Translations under genes and position numbers: made by a program
The notes under the pieces: generated by a model
What the model saw: only the letters and a program-made list of their open reading frames with translations
What the model was told of the DNA's origin: nothing
Databases searched by the model: none
Assembly: GCA_046484325.1 (NCBI GenBank)
Contig: JAWOJB010000041.1
Span: 1 to 24,230 of the forward strand
DNA length: 24,230 bases
Reading direction: 5' to 3'
Source of the DNA: JAWOJB01 sp046484325
GTDB lineage: Bacteria > Actinomycetota > Acidimicrobiia > Spongiisociales > ZC4RG35
In this document: piece by piece, positions 6,489 to 13,404 of the stretch
Layout of the letters: the number at the start of each line of letters is the position of its first letter
Position numbering within the stretch: position 1 is the first letter of the stretch

Positions 6489-8029
6489 GCGGCGGCTCCA
6501 CCCTCGGCCGGGCCTCGCTCGTGGTGGGGGGCGGGATCCTGCTCTCGCGGATCCTCGGGTTCCTGCGGGACGTCGTGCTCCTCGGCCTGCTGGGCCGCAG
6601 TGCCGAGGCCGACCTCTTCCAGCAGGCCTTCTTCATCCCCGACTACCTCTTCTTCCTGATGGCCGGCGGCTACCTGTCCATCACCCTCGTCCCAATCCTC
6701 ACCCACCACCTGGCGGTGGGCGATCGGCTCGAGGCCCGCCGGGCGCTGACCGCGGTCACCCGGATCGTGGGGATGGTGATGCTGGTGGCGACCATCGTCC
6801 TGCTGGTCTTTGCCGAGCCGGTGACGCGGTTCCTCTTCCCCGAGGTCGACGCGGATTCGATTCCCCGTCTCGCCGGGCTCACCCGGATCGGTGTGTCAGC
6901 CCAACTGTTCTTCGTATTGGGGGCGGTGTTCTCGGCTGCCCAGTACGCCAATCGCCGGTTCCTGATCCCGACGCTCGCCCCGATCATCTACAACCTGGCG
7001 ATCATCGCCGGAGGCGCCGCCTCGGCCCTCGCCGGAGACCCCCGCCCCGAGGGGTTCGTGTGGGGGGCGCTCGTGGGAGCGTTCACCGGCAACTTCGCCC
7101 TCCAGGTGTGGGGGGCGAACCGGGTCGGGCTGGCCCCGATCGCAGCGGTGCGGCTGTCGCATCCGGCGGTGCGCGAGTACTTCTCGATGGCGATCCCCCT
7201 CATGGTCGGCCAGTCCGCCGTCGCCCTCGATGAGCAATTCCCCAGACTGTTCGGCCAGCTGGCCGAGGCGGGGGACACGGCCGGCCTCATCGCCGCCCGC
7301 AAGCTCAACATGCTCCCGGTGGGAGTCATCGCCCAGGCCGCCGGGGTCGCCGCCTATCCCTTCCTCGCCTCGCTGGCGGCCGAGGGGCGTCGCGACGAGC
7401 TGCGACGAACCGTCCTCGTCTCGGTGTCGACCTCGTTGGCGGTTGCCGGCCTCGCCGCCGGGCTGGTGGTGGCCCTCGCCCGGCCGCTGGTCCGGCTGGC
7501 CTACCAGTACGGGCAGTTCGGTGAGGATGACACCACGGCCGTCGCCGGCTTTCTGGTGCTGTACGCGCTGTCGATCCCGTTCTGGGCCACCCACCAGGTG
7601 TTCACCCGAGCCTTCTACTCGTACCGGCGGATGTGGCTGCCGGTGGGCATTGGCACGGCCGTCACCCTCGTCGCCATCCCGCTGTATCTGGTGGCCGCCC
7701 GGGGGCTCGGCGCCCCAGGGATCGCCCTCGCCTCGACGGTCTCGGTCGGGCTGTACGCGGTGGCCATCGCCGTCGCCTGGTTCCGCACCGAGCCCGCCGG
7801 GGTTCGACCGTTCCTCCTCACGGTCGTCAAGGTGGGGGTGGCCAGCTGCGTGGCCGGGGTGGTGGCCCTCGCCGTAGCCGGGGGGCTGGCCTCCCTCGAC
7901 GTCGGCGTGATCATCCGGACGGCGGCGGCAGCAGCAGCCGGGTCGATCGTCTACCTGGGCCTGGCCCGCGGGCTGGGGATCCGCGAGCTCGACCCCATGC
8001 TCCGACGCTTACGGCTCGCCGGTCGCTAA
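6485..8029 (+). CDS. murJ: Lipid II flippase MurJ (MviN family)
   Basis: 514 residues, very hydrophobic, with roughly 14 predicted membrane segments as in the MOP-superfamily flippases. The N-terminus GGGILLSRILGFLRDVVLLGLLG and FLMAGGYLSITLVPILT are typical of MurJ/MviN, as are FSAAQYANRRFLIPTLAPIIYN and the central FSMAIPLMVGQSAVALDEQF. The protein moves lipid-linked peptidoglycan precursor across the cytoplasmic membrane. GTG at 6485 overlaps the PHP stop. Its TAA stop shares bases with the TAG stop of the convergent AccE-like gene (CTAA at 8026-8029). Some actinobacterial MurJ proteins carry a C-terminal pseudokinase; none is present here. Confidence 0.85.
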   Translation: MSGGSTLGRASLVVGGGILLSRILGFLRDVVLLGLLGRSAEADLFQQAFFIPDYLFFLMAGGYLSITLVPILTHHLAVGDRLEARRALTAVTRIVGMVMLVATIVLLVFAEPVTRFLFPEVDADSIPRLAGLTRIGVSAQLFFVLGAVFSAAQYANRRFLIPTLAPIIYNLAIIAGGAASALAGDPRPEGFVWGALVGAFTGNFALQVWGANRVGLAPIAAVRLSHPAVREYFSMAIPLMVGQSAVALDEQFPRLFGQLAEAGDTAGLIAARKLNMLPVGVIAQAAGVAAYPFLASLAAEGRRDELRRTVLVSVSTSLAVAGLAAGLVVALARPLVRLAYQYGQFGEDDTTAVAGFLVLYALSIPFWATHQVFTRAFYSYRRMWLPVGIGTAVTLVAIPLYLVAARGLGAPGIALASTVSVGLYAVAIAVAWFRTEPAGVRPFLLTVVKVGVASCVAGVVALAVAGGLASLDVGVIIRTAAAAAAGSIVYLGLARGLGIRELDPMLRRLRLAGR

Positions 8030-8250
8030 CGCGGCCAGTTCCTGCCCGGATCGGGCCTGACCTCGGTCGAGGGATGGCCGTCGGGGGTGACCCACCGTCC
8101 GGCCTTCACCCAGGCGGTTGGCTCGGTCGGGCGGCGCGGCACGGCCCGGGCCGCCTCCTCGGCCGACCGGACGGCGTGCACGACCGCGGCGAGGGCGGCG
8201 GCGGCGTACTCGTCTGCTCCACCCCGGATGACGATCCGGTCGCCGGTCAT
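8026..8250 (-). CDS. Probable acyl-CoA carboxylase epsilon subunit
   Basis: 74 residues resembling the small AccE-type subunits of actinobacterial acyl-CoA carboxylases: a short strand (DRIVIRGGA), an Ala-rich helix (AAAALAAVVHAVRSAEEAA), and a C-terminal basic Trp-containing tail (AWVKAGRWVTPDGHP, GRNWPR). These subunits help the biotin-carboxylase and carboxyltransferase subunits assemble. No carboxylase gene is in the window. The ATG overlaps the TGA of the methylmalonyl-CoA epimerase gene by four bases, which points to a shared propionyl/methylmalonyl-CoA role. The family is poorly conserved, so the name is tentative. Confidence 0.5.
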   Translation of the reverse strand: MTGDRIVIRGGADEYAAAALAAVVHAVRSAEEAARAVPRRPTEPTAWVKAGRWVTPDGHPSTEVRPDPGRNWPR

Positions 8251-8654
8251 TCCCCCGCCTCCACGAGCTCGATCAGGGTCCCCGCCAGGTCGGCGGGATG
8301 GACGAAGGCGATCCTGGCTCCCCGGCCCCCGGTGCGGGGGTGCTCGTCGACGAGTCGGGCCCCCTCGGAGCGAAGGTGCTCGAGGGCCGCCTCGAGGTCT
8401 GGCACGAGGAAGGCGAGGTGATGGAGCCCCTCGCCGTTGCGGGCCAGGTACCGGCCGACCGGCGTGTCGACGGCGAGCGGCCGGAGCAGCTGCACGAACG
8501 ATCCTCCGACGGGGATCATCGCCTCCTCGACACCCTGCTCCTCGACCATCTCGCGGTGGAGGGGCTCCACCCCATATCGGGACCGGTACCCGTCGATGGC
8601 GGCGTCGAGGTCGTGCACGGCGATCGCCACGTGGTCGAGGTTGAGGAGCTTCAT
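8247..8654 (-). CDS. mce: Methylmalonyl-CoA epimerase (VOC family)
   Basis: 135 residues of the vicinal-oxygen-chelate fold, matching the usual length of methylmalonyl-CoA epimerase. Likely metal ligands are His8 (NLDHVAIAV), Gln55 (SFVQLLRPL), His79 (EGLHHLAFLV) and Glu129 (TLIELVE). The enzyme interconverts the (R) and (S) forms of methylmalonyl-CoA, linking propionyl-CoA carboxylation to the B12-dependent mutase. The ATG at 8654 was chosen because homology begins at MKLLNLDHVAI. The overlap with the AccE-like gene fits a propionate or branched-chain unit. The thiolase gene diverges from it 88 bases away. Confidence 0.85.
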   Translation of the reverse strand: MKLLNLDHVAIAVHDLDAAIDGYRSRYGVEPLHREMVEEQGVEEAMIPVGGSFVQLLRPLAVDTPVGRYLARNGEGLHHLAFLVPDLEAALEHLRSEGARLVDEHPRTGGRGARIAFVHPADLAGTLIELVEAGE

Positions 8655-8664
8655 GACCGGAACC

Positions 8665-8670
8665 ACGCTA
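8665..8670 (-). promoter_or_regulatory. Putative -10 element for the epimerase gene
   Basis: On the minus strand TAGCGT lies 10 bases before the ATG at 8654, with no Shine-Dalgarno-like sequence between. It fits the short-leader pattern of other genes here, but the single motif is weak evidence. Confidence 0.3.
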
Positions 8671-8729
8671 GTTCGACGAACCCCCGGACATCCCCCTGAC
8701 CGGCCGGTGCCCCCGACGACCATCGCCTC

Positions 8730-8735
8730 TAGTCT
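8730..8735 (+). promoter_or_regulatory. -10 element of a leaderless promoter for the thiolase gene
   Basis: TAGTCT is followed by exactly 7 bases and then the ATG at 8743, so transcription would start at or next to the A of the start codon. There is no ribosome binding site. The same TAnnnT-N7-start spacing occurs at dnaX and the dGTPase gene. Confidence 0.55.
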
Positions 8736-8742
8736 CGGGCCC

Positions 8743-9918
8743 ATGCACCCCGTCATCACGGGCATCGCCCGCACCCCGATCGGGAAGTACGGAGGTGCTC
8801 TCAGCCTCATGCGGGCGGTGGAGCTCGGTGGCATCGCCATCGAGGCGTCGTTGAGGCGCTCAGGAGTCGATCCGGCGGCGATCGACGAGGTGATCGTCGG
8901 ACACGTGCTCCAGGCCGGCCAGGGACAGATCACCGCCCGCCAGGCGGCCGTCGAGGCAGGACTCCCGATGACCGTCCCTGCCCTCACCGTCAACAAGGTA
9001 TGCCTCTCCGGCCTGGCGGCGATCGGCCTGGCCGCACGCTCGGTGCGGCTCGACGAGGCCTCGTTCGTGGTGGCCGCAGGCATGGAGTCGATGAGCAACG
9101 CCCCCCACGTGGTCGGGGAGCTCCGATGGGGAGCCCGGATGGGCGATGTGACGATGGTCGACGTCATGCAGCACGACGGGCTGTTCTGCGCCTTCGACCA
9201 TTGCTCGATGGGCGAGTCGTCGGACTTCAAGAATGCCAGGCTCGGGATCTCTCGCGCCGAGCAGGACGAGTGGTCGGCCCGTTCCCACGAGCGCGCCCTC
9301 GCCGCCACCGAGTCGGGAGAGCTCGCCGAGGAGATCGTCCCCGTCACCGTGGTCGAGCGCCACACCGAGCGGACCGTCGAGACCGACGAGGGGATCCGGC
9401 CGGAGGCCGACGTCGAGGCGCTCGGCCGGTTGCGCCCCGCCTTCGTCGGCGACGGGACCATCACCGCCGGCAACGCCTCCCAGATCTCGGATGGCGGCGC
9501 GGCGGTGATCGTGGCCGACCGGGATGCCGCCGACGGCGCAGGGGCTCCGGTGCTGGCCGAGATCCTCGCCTACGGACAGATCGGGGGTGCCGATGCCACG
9601 CTGCACGAGCGCCCGGCCGAGGCGCTCAAGGTGGCGCTCAAGAAGGCGGGGATGGAGCCCGCCGACCTCGATCTCGTCGAGATCAACGAGGCCTTCGCAG
9701 CCGTGGCGCTGTGGTCGGCGCGCATGCTCGACATCCCCGACAAGAAGGTGAACGTCAACGGTGGCGCGGTAGCCCTCGGGCACCCGATCGGCGCCACCGG
9801 AGCCAGGCTCGTGGTGACCCTTGTCAACGCCCTCATGCAACGGGGTGGCGGGGTCGGTGCGGTCTCATTGTGTGGGGGTGGCGGTCAGGGCGATGCCCTG
9901 ATCGTCCGGGTGCCGTGA
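8743..9918 (+). CDS. Acetyl-CoA acetyltransferase (thiolase)
   Basis: 391 residues, full thiolase length. Catalytic residues are Cys87 in VNKVCLSGLAA (acyl-enzyme nucleophile), His347 in GGAVALGHPIGATGAR and Cys377 in SLCGGGGQGDA; NEAFA is also present. It joins or cleaves acyl-CoA and acetyl-CoA. The segment after the nucleophile reads LSGL where many biosynthetic thiolases have ASGM or GSGL, a subgroup variation. The ATG at 8743 is set by the leaderless promoter and by homology starting at PVITGIARTPIGKYGGAL. glpX follows after 13 bases. With the epimerase on the other side, it suggests acyl-CoA metabolism, but the chain length preferred is unknown. Confidence 0.88.
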   Translation: MHPVITGIARTPIGKYGGALSLMRAVELGGIAIEASLRRSGVDPAAIDEVIVGHVLQAGQGQITARQAAVEAGLPMTVPALTVNKVCLSGLAAIGLAARSVRLDEASFVVAAGMESMSNAPHVVGELRWGARMGDVTMVDVMQHDGLFCAFDHCSMGESSDFKNARLGISRAEQDEWSARSHERALAATESGELAEEIVPVTVVERHTERTVETDEGIRPEADVEALGRLRPAFVGDGTITAGNASQISDGGAAVIVADRDAADGAGAPVLAEILAYGQIGGADATLHERPAEALKVALKKAGMEPADLDLVEINEAFAAVALWSARMLDIPDKKVNVNGGAVALGHPIGATGARLVVTLVNALMQRGGGVGAVSLCGGGGQGDALIVRVP

Positions 9919-9920
9919 AC

Positions 9921-9926
9921 AGGAGG
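9921..9926 (+). promoter_or_regulatory. Strong ribosome binding site for glpX
   Basis: AGGAGG sits 5 bases before the GTG at 9932 and just after the thiolase stop. It fixes the start and shows that internal operon genes use Shine-Dalgarno initiation, while first genes here often appear leaderless. Confidence 0.65.
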
Positions 9927-9931
9927 ACATC

Positions 9932-10918
9932 GTGACCGAGATCCCCGATCGCAACTTCGGGTTGGACCTCGTCCGGGTGACCGAGACGGCCGCCATGGCG
10001 GCGGCCCGGTGGCAGGGGCGAGGCGACAAGGAGGCGGTTGACCAGGCCGCCGTCGACGGCATGCGGGCGCACCTCTCCTACCTCGACCTCGACGGGGTGG
10101 TGGTGATCGGCGAGGGCGAGAAGGACGAGGCCCCGATGCTCTTCAACGGAGAGGTGGTCGGCAACGGCACCGGCCCCCAGGTCGACGTCGCCGTGGACCC
10201 GATCGACGGCACCCGCCTCTGCGCCGAGGGCGGATCGGGGGCGTTGGCCGTGCTGGCCGTGTCAGACCGGGGCACGATGTACGACCCCGGCAAGCTCGTC
10301 TACATGGACAAGATCGCAGTCGGCCCTGCTGCCGCCGGCATGATCGACCTCGACGCCCCGGTGGATCGAAACCTGCGCCGGGTCGCCAAGGCGAAGGGCG
10401 AGGACATCAACGACCTCACCGTCATCATCCTCGACCGCCCCCGGAACCATCCGCAGATCGAGGCGGTCAGAGCGTCCGGGGCGCGGATCCGGCTCATCCG
10501 GGACGGTGACGTGTCGGCTGCGATCGCCGCAGCCCAGCCGGAGACGGGCATCGACATGATGCTCGGCATCGGCGGATCGCCCGAGGCCGTCCTGGCAGCC
10601 GCCGCCCTCCGCTGCACGGGTGGCGAAATCCAGTGCCGGGTGTGGCCGCGGGACGATCGAGAGCGGGACTGGGCGCTCGAGCACGGAGTCGACCTGGAGA
10701 GGGTGATGGCCACCCATGATCTGGTCGACGGCGACAATGTGTTCTTCGGGGCCACCGGGGTAACGACCGGCGAATTCCTGCGAGGCGTCGACTTCGTACC
10801 CGACGGGGCGATCACCTTTTCGGTCGGCATGCGATCGAAGACCGGATCGATCCGCTTCATGGAGACCCATCACAACCTCCGCAAGCTCCGGGAGATCTCG
10901 GCCGTGACCCTCGATTGA
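9932..10918 (+). CDS. glpX: Class II fructose-1,6-bisphosphatase GlpX
   Basis: 328 residues, the usual GlpX length, with the lithium-sensitive phosphatase signatures: VVIGEGEKDEAPML (57-70) and VAVDPIDGTRLCAEGG (86-100), where Glu61, Asp89 and Asp92 are the expected metal-binding residues. LGIGGSPEAVLAAAALRC and FFGATGVTTGEFLRGV are typical GlpX segments. It converts fructose 1,6-bisphosphate to fructose 6-phosphate in gluconeogenesis; class II enzymes are the usual type in actinobacteria. It is the second gene after the leaderless thiolase promoter. Its TGA overlaps the probable TTG start of the next gene. Confidence 0.9.
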   Translation: MTEIPDRNFGLDLVRVTETAAMAAARWQGRGDKEAVDQAAVDGMRAHLSYLDLDGVVVIGEGEKDEAPMLFNGEVVGNGTGPQVDVAVDPIDGTRLCAEGGSGALAVLAVSDRGTMYDPGKLVYMDKIAVGPAAAGMIDLDAPVDRNLRRVAKAKGEDINDLTVIILDRPRNHPQIEAVRASGARIRLIRDGDVSAAIAAAQPETGIDMMLGIGGSPEAVLAAAALRCTGGEIQCRVWPRDDRERDWALEHGVDLERVMATHDLVDGDNVFFGATGVTTGEFLRGVDFVPDGAITFSVGMRSKTGSIRFMETHHNLRKLREISAVTLD

Positions 10919-11862
10919 GCGAGATCGACGGTCCGGCCGTGTCGGCGGCGCTGGGGGTGGCGGGGCTCCGGCCGACCGGCTCCGCCCTGCTCCTGGCGAC
11001 GGGCTGGGAGAGCTCGGTGTGGAGATGCCCGACGGCGGCCGGGGAGGTGGCGGTCAGGGTTTACGCCCCGGGCCTCGATCCCGACCGCGCCGCAGCCGAG
11101 GCGGTGGCGATGCGCCTCCTCGAACGGGCCGCATACCCGGCGCCCCTCGTCTTCCACTTCGAACCGGGCCGTCATGTGCTGGGCTCACCCTTCCTGGTCA
11201 TGGACTACCTGCCGGGCGGGACCTTGAGGGACTCGGGTCGCACCCCGGAGACCGTCGGCGCCGAGACCGCCCGCTTGATGGCCGAGCTGCACCGGCTCGA
11301 CCCGGAACGGTTCGGTGATCGTCCCGAGGATCCGTTGAGTTGGCTGGGCGAGGCCGACCGACGGGTCACCGAGGCGTTCCCGGGCTTCGAGCCGGTGGTC
11401 GCGTGGATCGACGAGCGGCGCGGCTCGATCCAAGCTCGCTGCACCGCGACCCATCTCGACTTTCATCCACTCAACATCCTCCTCGACGCCGACGGCGAAC
11501 CGTGGGTGATCGACTGGACGTCGTTCCGGCTCACCGATCCCCGCCTCGACGTGACCTGGACCGAGTTGCTGGGCGAGATGTACGGCGACGAGCCGTTCAC
11601 GAGCGCCTTTCGAGCGGTCTACGCCGAGGAGATGGGCACGCCCGAAGACCTCGACTTCTTCCGGGTGGTGACAGCGGTTCGCCGGCTCACCGACATCCTC
11701 TTCTTCCTGACCCCGGAGGGGTCGGCGGTCGTACAGGACGTCGGCGCGGTCCTCGAGGACGCCCACCGGCTGACGGTGGCCCAGGCCTGGATTCTCGACG
11801 CTACCGGTGTTGCCGTCCCCGAGGTCGAGGCCCTGCTCGATTCGCTGGTCGACGAGGGGTGA
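10915..11862 (+). CDS. Aminoglycoside-phosphotransferase-fold kinase of unknown substrate
   Basis: 315 residues of the APH/choline-kinase fold. The catalytic loop is ATHLDFHPLNILLD (Asp182 base, Asn187 metal ligand), followed by VIDWTSF (Asp200, equivalent to DFG). FLVMDYLPGGTL is the hinge. The usual strand-3 lysine position appears to be Arg48 (VAVRVYAPG), unusual for an active kinase unless another residue substitutes. TTG at 10915 overlaps the glpX stop (TTGA); GTG at 10939 is an alternative start. Relatives phosphorylate small molecules such as sugars, amines or macrolides; nothing here shows antibiotic resistance. Following glpX and a thiolase, a metabolic substrate is more likely. Confidence 0.75.
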   Translation: MSEIDGPAVSAALGVAGLRPTGSALLLATGWESSVWRCPTAAGEVAVRVYAPGLDPDRAAAEAVAMRLLERAAYPAPLVFHFEPGRHVLGSPFLVMDYLPGGTLRDSGRTPETVGAETARLMAELHRLDPERFGDRPEDPLSWLGEADRRVTEAFPGFEPVVAWIDERRGSIQARCTATHLDFHPLNILLDADGEPWVIDWTSFRLTDPRLDVTWTELLGEMYGDEPFTSAFRAVYAEEMGTPEDLDFFRVVTAVRRLTDILFFLTPEGSAVVQDVGAVLEDAHRLTVAQAWILDATGVAVPEVEALLDSLVDEG

Positions 11863-11865
11863 TCC

Positions 11866-12336
11866 TCAGGTGTCGGGAGGCGGCTCGTTCGCCCTGGCGA
11901 CGATGAACGCGAACTGCTCCTCGGTGACGGGCTGCACCGACAGGCGGGAACGGTTGAGCAACACCATCCCCGACAGCTCCGGGTAGGTCCGCAGCTCCGG
12001 CAACGAGACCATCCGAGGCAACCGCTCCACGAACCGGATGTCAACCATCATCCAGCGGGGGTCGTCGGGATCGGAGTCCGGGTCGAAGTAGATGGAGCCG
12101 GGGTCGAAGGCCGTGTGGTCCGGGTAGGCCCCGGTGGCCACCTCGGCGATCCCGACCACCCCGGGCGGCTTGGCGTTCGAGTGGTAGAAGAGGACCCGGT
12201 CGCCAACCGCCATCTCGTCCCGCATCAGGTTGCGGGCTTGGTGGTTGCGAACCCCATCCCAGTGCTCGACCCCGTCGCGCTCGAGGTCGTCGATCGAGTA
12301 GGACTCCGGCTCGGACTTCATCAGCCAGTGGCGCAT
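11866..12336 (-). CDS. EVE-domain protein (possible modified-base reader)
   Basis: 156 residues forming one complete EVE domain: RHWLMKSEPESYSIDDL at the start, HWDGVRNHQARNLMR, VGDRVLFYHSNAKPPGVVGIAEV, then FDPDSDPDDPRWMMVDIRF and a C-terminal VTEEQFAFIVA. EVE domains share the PUA-like fold, and several bind modified cytosines or adenines in DNA or RNA through an aromatic pocket. Stand-alone EVE proteins are common in bacteria and their job is usually unknown. It is divergent from an AbiEi-like/DUF559 gene across a 103-base gap containing a perfect inverted repeat, so the two may share regulation. It ends 3 bases from the end of the convergent APH-fold gene. Confidence 0.87.
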   Translation of the reverse strand: MRHWLMKSEPESYSIDDLERDGVEHWDGVRNHQARNLMRDEMAVGDRVLFYHSNAKPPGVVGIAEVATGAYPDHTAFDPGSIYFDPDSDPDDPRWMMVDIRFVERLPRMVSLPELRTYPELSGMVLLNRSRLSVQPVTEEQFAFIVARANEPPPDT

Positions 12337-12346
12337 GCCGTCACCC

Positions 12347-12395
12347 GTTCATTGAGCAACTACGAGGGTACCGCCCACACCGTTGCTCAATGAAC
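12347..12395. repeat. Perfect 14-base inverted repeat, upstream copy
   Basis: Left arm GTTCATTGAGCAAC (12347-12360), 21-base spacer, right arm GTTGCTCAATGAAC (12382-12395). The arms are exact reverse complements. It sits in the divergent region between the EVE gene and the AbiEi-like gene, just upstream of the latter's putative -35. A second copy with the same right arm and the same 21-base spacer length lies at the 3' end of the AbiEi-like gene. It could be an operator for the encoded winged-helix domain, or a boundary of a mobile unit. Confidence 0.85.
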
Positions 12396-12404
12396 ACAGG
12401 GGTC

Positions 12405-12433
12405 TTGACGCGGGATGCACCCGGTGTCACGTT
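12405..12433 (+). promoter_or_regulatory. Putative leaderless promoter of the AbiEi-like gene
   Basis: TTGACG (12405-12410), a 17-base spacer, and CACGTT (12428-12433; first base differs from TAnnnT), followed by 6 bases and the GTG at 12440. The -35 is the best in the window. The upstream inverted repeat ends 9 bases before the -35, a position suited to control of this promoter. Confidence 0.5.
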
Positions 12434-12439
12434 CGCCGG

Positions 12440-13402
12440 GTGCGCTCGCAGACCCAGGCCACTCTCGACGCCCTGGCCGCCCGCCAGCACGGCGTGATCA
12501 GCCGCGCCCAGATACAGGCATCCGGGGCGGGGGACGCCGAGATCCACCACAGGATCTCCTCCGGGGCCTGGATCCGGCTGGCGCCGGGCATCTACGCCCT
12601 CCGCTCCGCCCCGGGCACGTGGGAGCGCGATCTGATGGCCGCCCTCTCGAGCCGGCCGCGGGCCTTGGCGTGCAGGAGGTCGGCGGCGCGCCTCCACGGG
12701 TTGGAGGGGTTCCGCACGAAGCGGCCGGAGATCGTCATCCCCTACGGCGGGAACGCCCGATCGGCACTCGCCACCGTCCGGCGCTCGGTGTACTTCGCGG
12801 ATCTGGGCCGGACGGCGATCCGGGGGTTCCCCGCCACCGACGTGGCGGAAACCCTCTTCATGGTGGCGGGCGTGGTGGGAGAAGAGCGCCTACAGCGGAC
12901 CGTCGACGACGCGCTCGCCGCTTCGATGTGCACCATCGACGAGCTCAACGACGTGCACCTGCGCCATCTCGGCGACCGGATCCCGGGGATCGCCAGGTTC
13001 GAGCGGACCCTGGAGACCCGACAGGGCCGGGCCTACGTGCCGCCGGCCTCCGAGCTCGAGCGGCGCCTGGTGGCCCTCCTCGGGCGGGCCGGGGTCCCCG
13101 AGGCCGTCTTCCAGCATCCCCTTCCCTGGAGCTCTGGCCCCCGGCGGGTCGACGCCTACCTGCCGGCGTGGAGTCTCGTCGTCGAAGCCGACGGGCGGGC
13201 ATGGCACACGCGGGTAGCCGACTTCGAACGGGATCGCGAGCGGGACAACGCCGCCGCTGCCAACGGAGTCGCGGTGCTGCGCTTCACCTGGTCGATGCTG
13301 ACTCGCCGTAACGAGCACTGTCTCGACCTGCTGACACGAACGGGCGCCCACCGCACAACATTGAGCAACCACGTCGCCGTGAACCACGCCGTTGCTCAAT
13401 GA
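12440..13402 (+). CDS. AbiEi-like winged-helix protein with DUF559 (PD-(D/E)XK-like) domain
   Basis: 320 residues. Residues 8-55 are an AbiEi-type antitoxin N-terminal winged helix (ALAARQHGVISRAQIQ, ISSGAWIRLAPGIYAL). The middle resembles the family's linker (RALACRRSAARLHGL, PATDVAETLF). Residues 205-295 are a DUF559/Vsr-like nuclease fold with RRVDAYLP (Asp238) and LVVEADGRAWHT (Glu249, Asp251) as candidate catalytic residues, then RDRERDNAAAANGVAVLRF. AbiEi proteins repress their own promoter by binding inverted repeats; here no AbiEii toxin gene follows. Such solitary fusions are frequent in actinobacteria and of unproven function. GTG at 12440 was chosen from the putative promoter and from where homology begins; a TTG inside the upstream repeat is less likely. 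The last dozen codons and the stop lie within the downstream inverted repeat. Confidence 0.78.
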   Translation: MRSQTQATLDALAARQHGVISRAQIQASGAGDAEIHHRISSGAWIRLAPGIYALRSAPGTWERDLMAALSSRPRALACRRSAARLHGLEGFRTKRPEIVIPYGGNARSALATVRRSVYFADLGRTAIRGFPATDVAETLFMVAGVVGEERLQRTVDDALAASMCTIDELNDVHLRHLGDRIPGIARFERTLETRQGRAYVPPASELERRLVALLGRAGVPEAVFQHPLPWSSGPRRVDAYLPAWSLVVEADGRAWHTRVADFERDRERDNAAAANGVAVLRFTWSMLTRRNEHCLDLLTRTGAHRTTLSNHVAVNHAVAQ

Positions 13403-13404
13403 AC
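13359..13404. repeat. Inverted repeat, downstream copy, containing two convergent stop codons
   Basis: Left arm CATTGAGCAAC (13359-13369), 21-base spacer, right arm GTTGCTCAATGAAC (13391-13404). Eleven base pairs are perfect; the outer three seen in the upstream copy are lost on the left. The right arm holds the TGA of the AbiEi-like gene (13400-13402) and, on the other strand, the TGA of the HAD gene (13396-13398). It may act as a bidirectional terminator hairpin, though there is no T-run. Confidence 0.85.

Noticed and set aside
11954..11962. Third copy of the repeat arm (TTGAGCAAC) in the EVE gene
   Set aside because: Only nine bases match, there is no partner arm, and the codons encode a conserved Val-Leu-Leu-Asn segment.
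12383..12439. TTG start inside the upstream repeat for the AbiEi-like gene
   Set aside because: No ribosome binding site, the added 19 residues lack family resemblance, and a promoter lies between it and the GTG at 12440.
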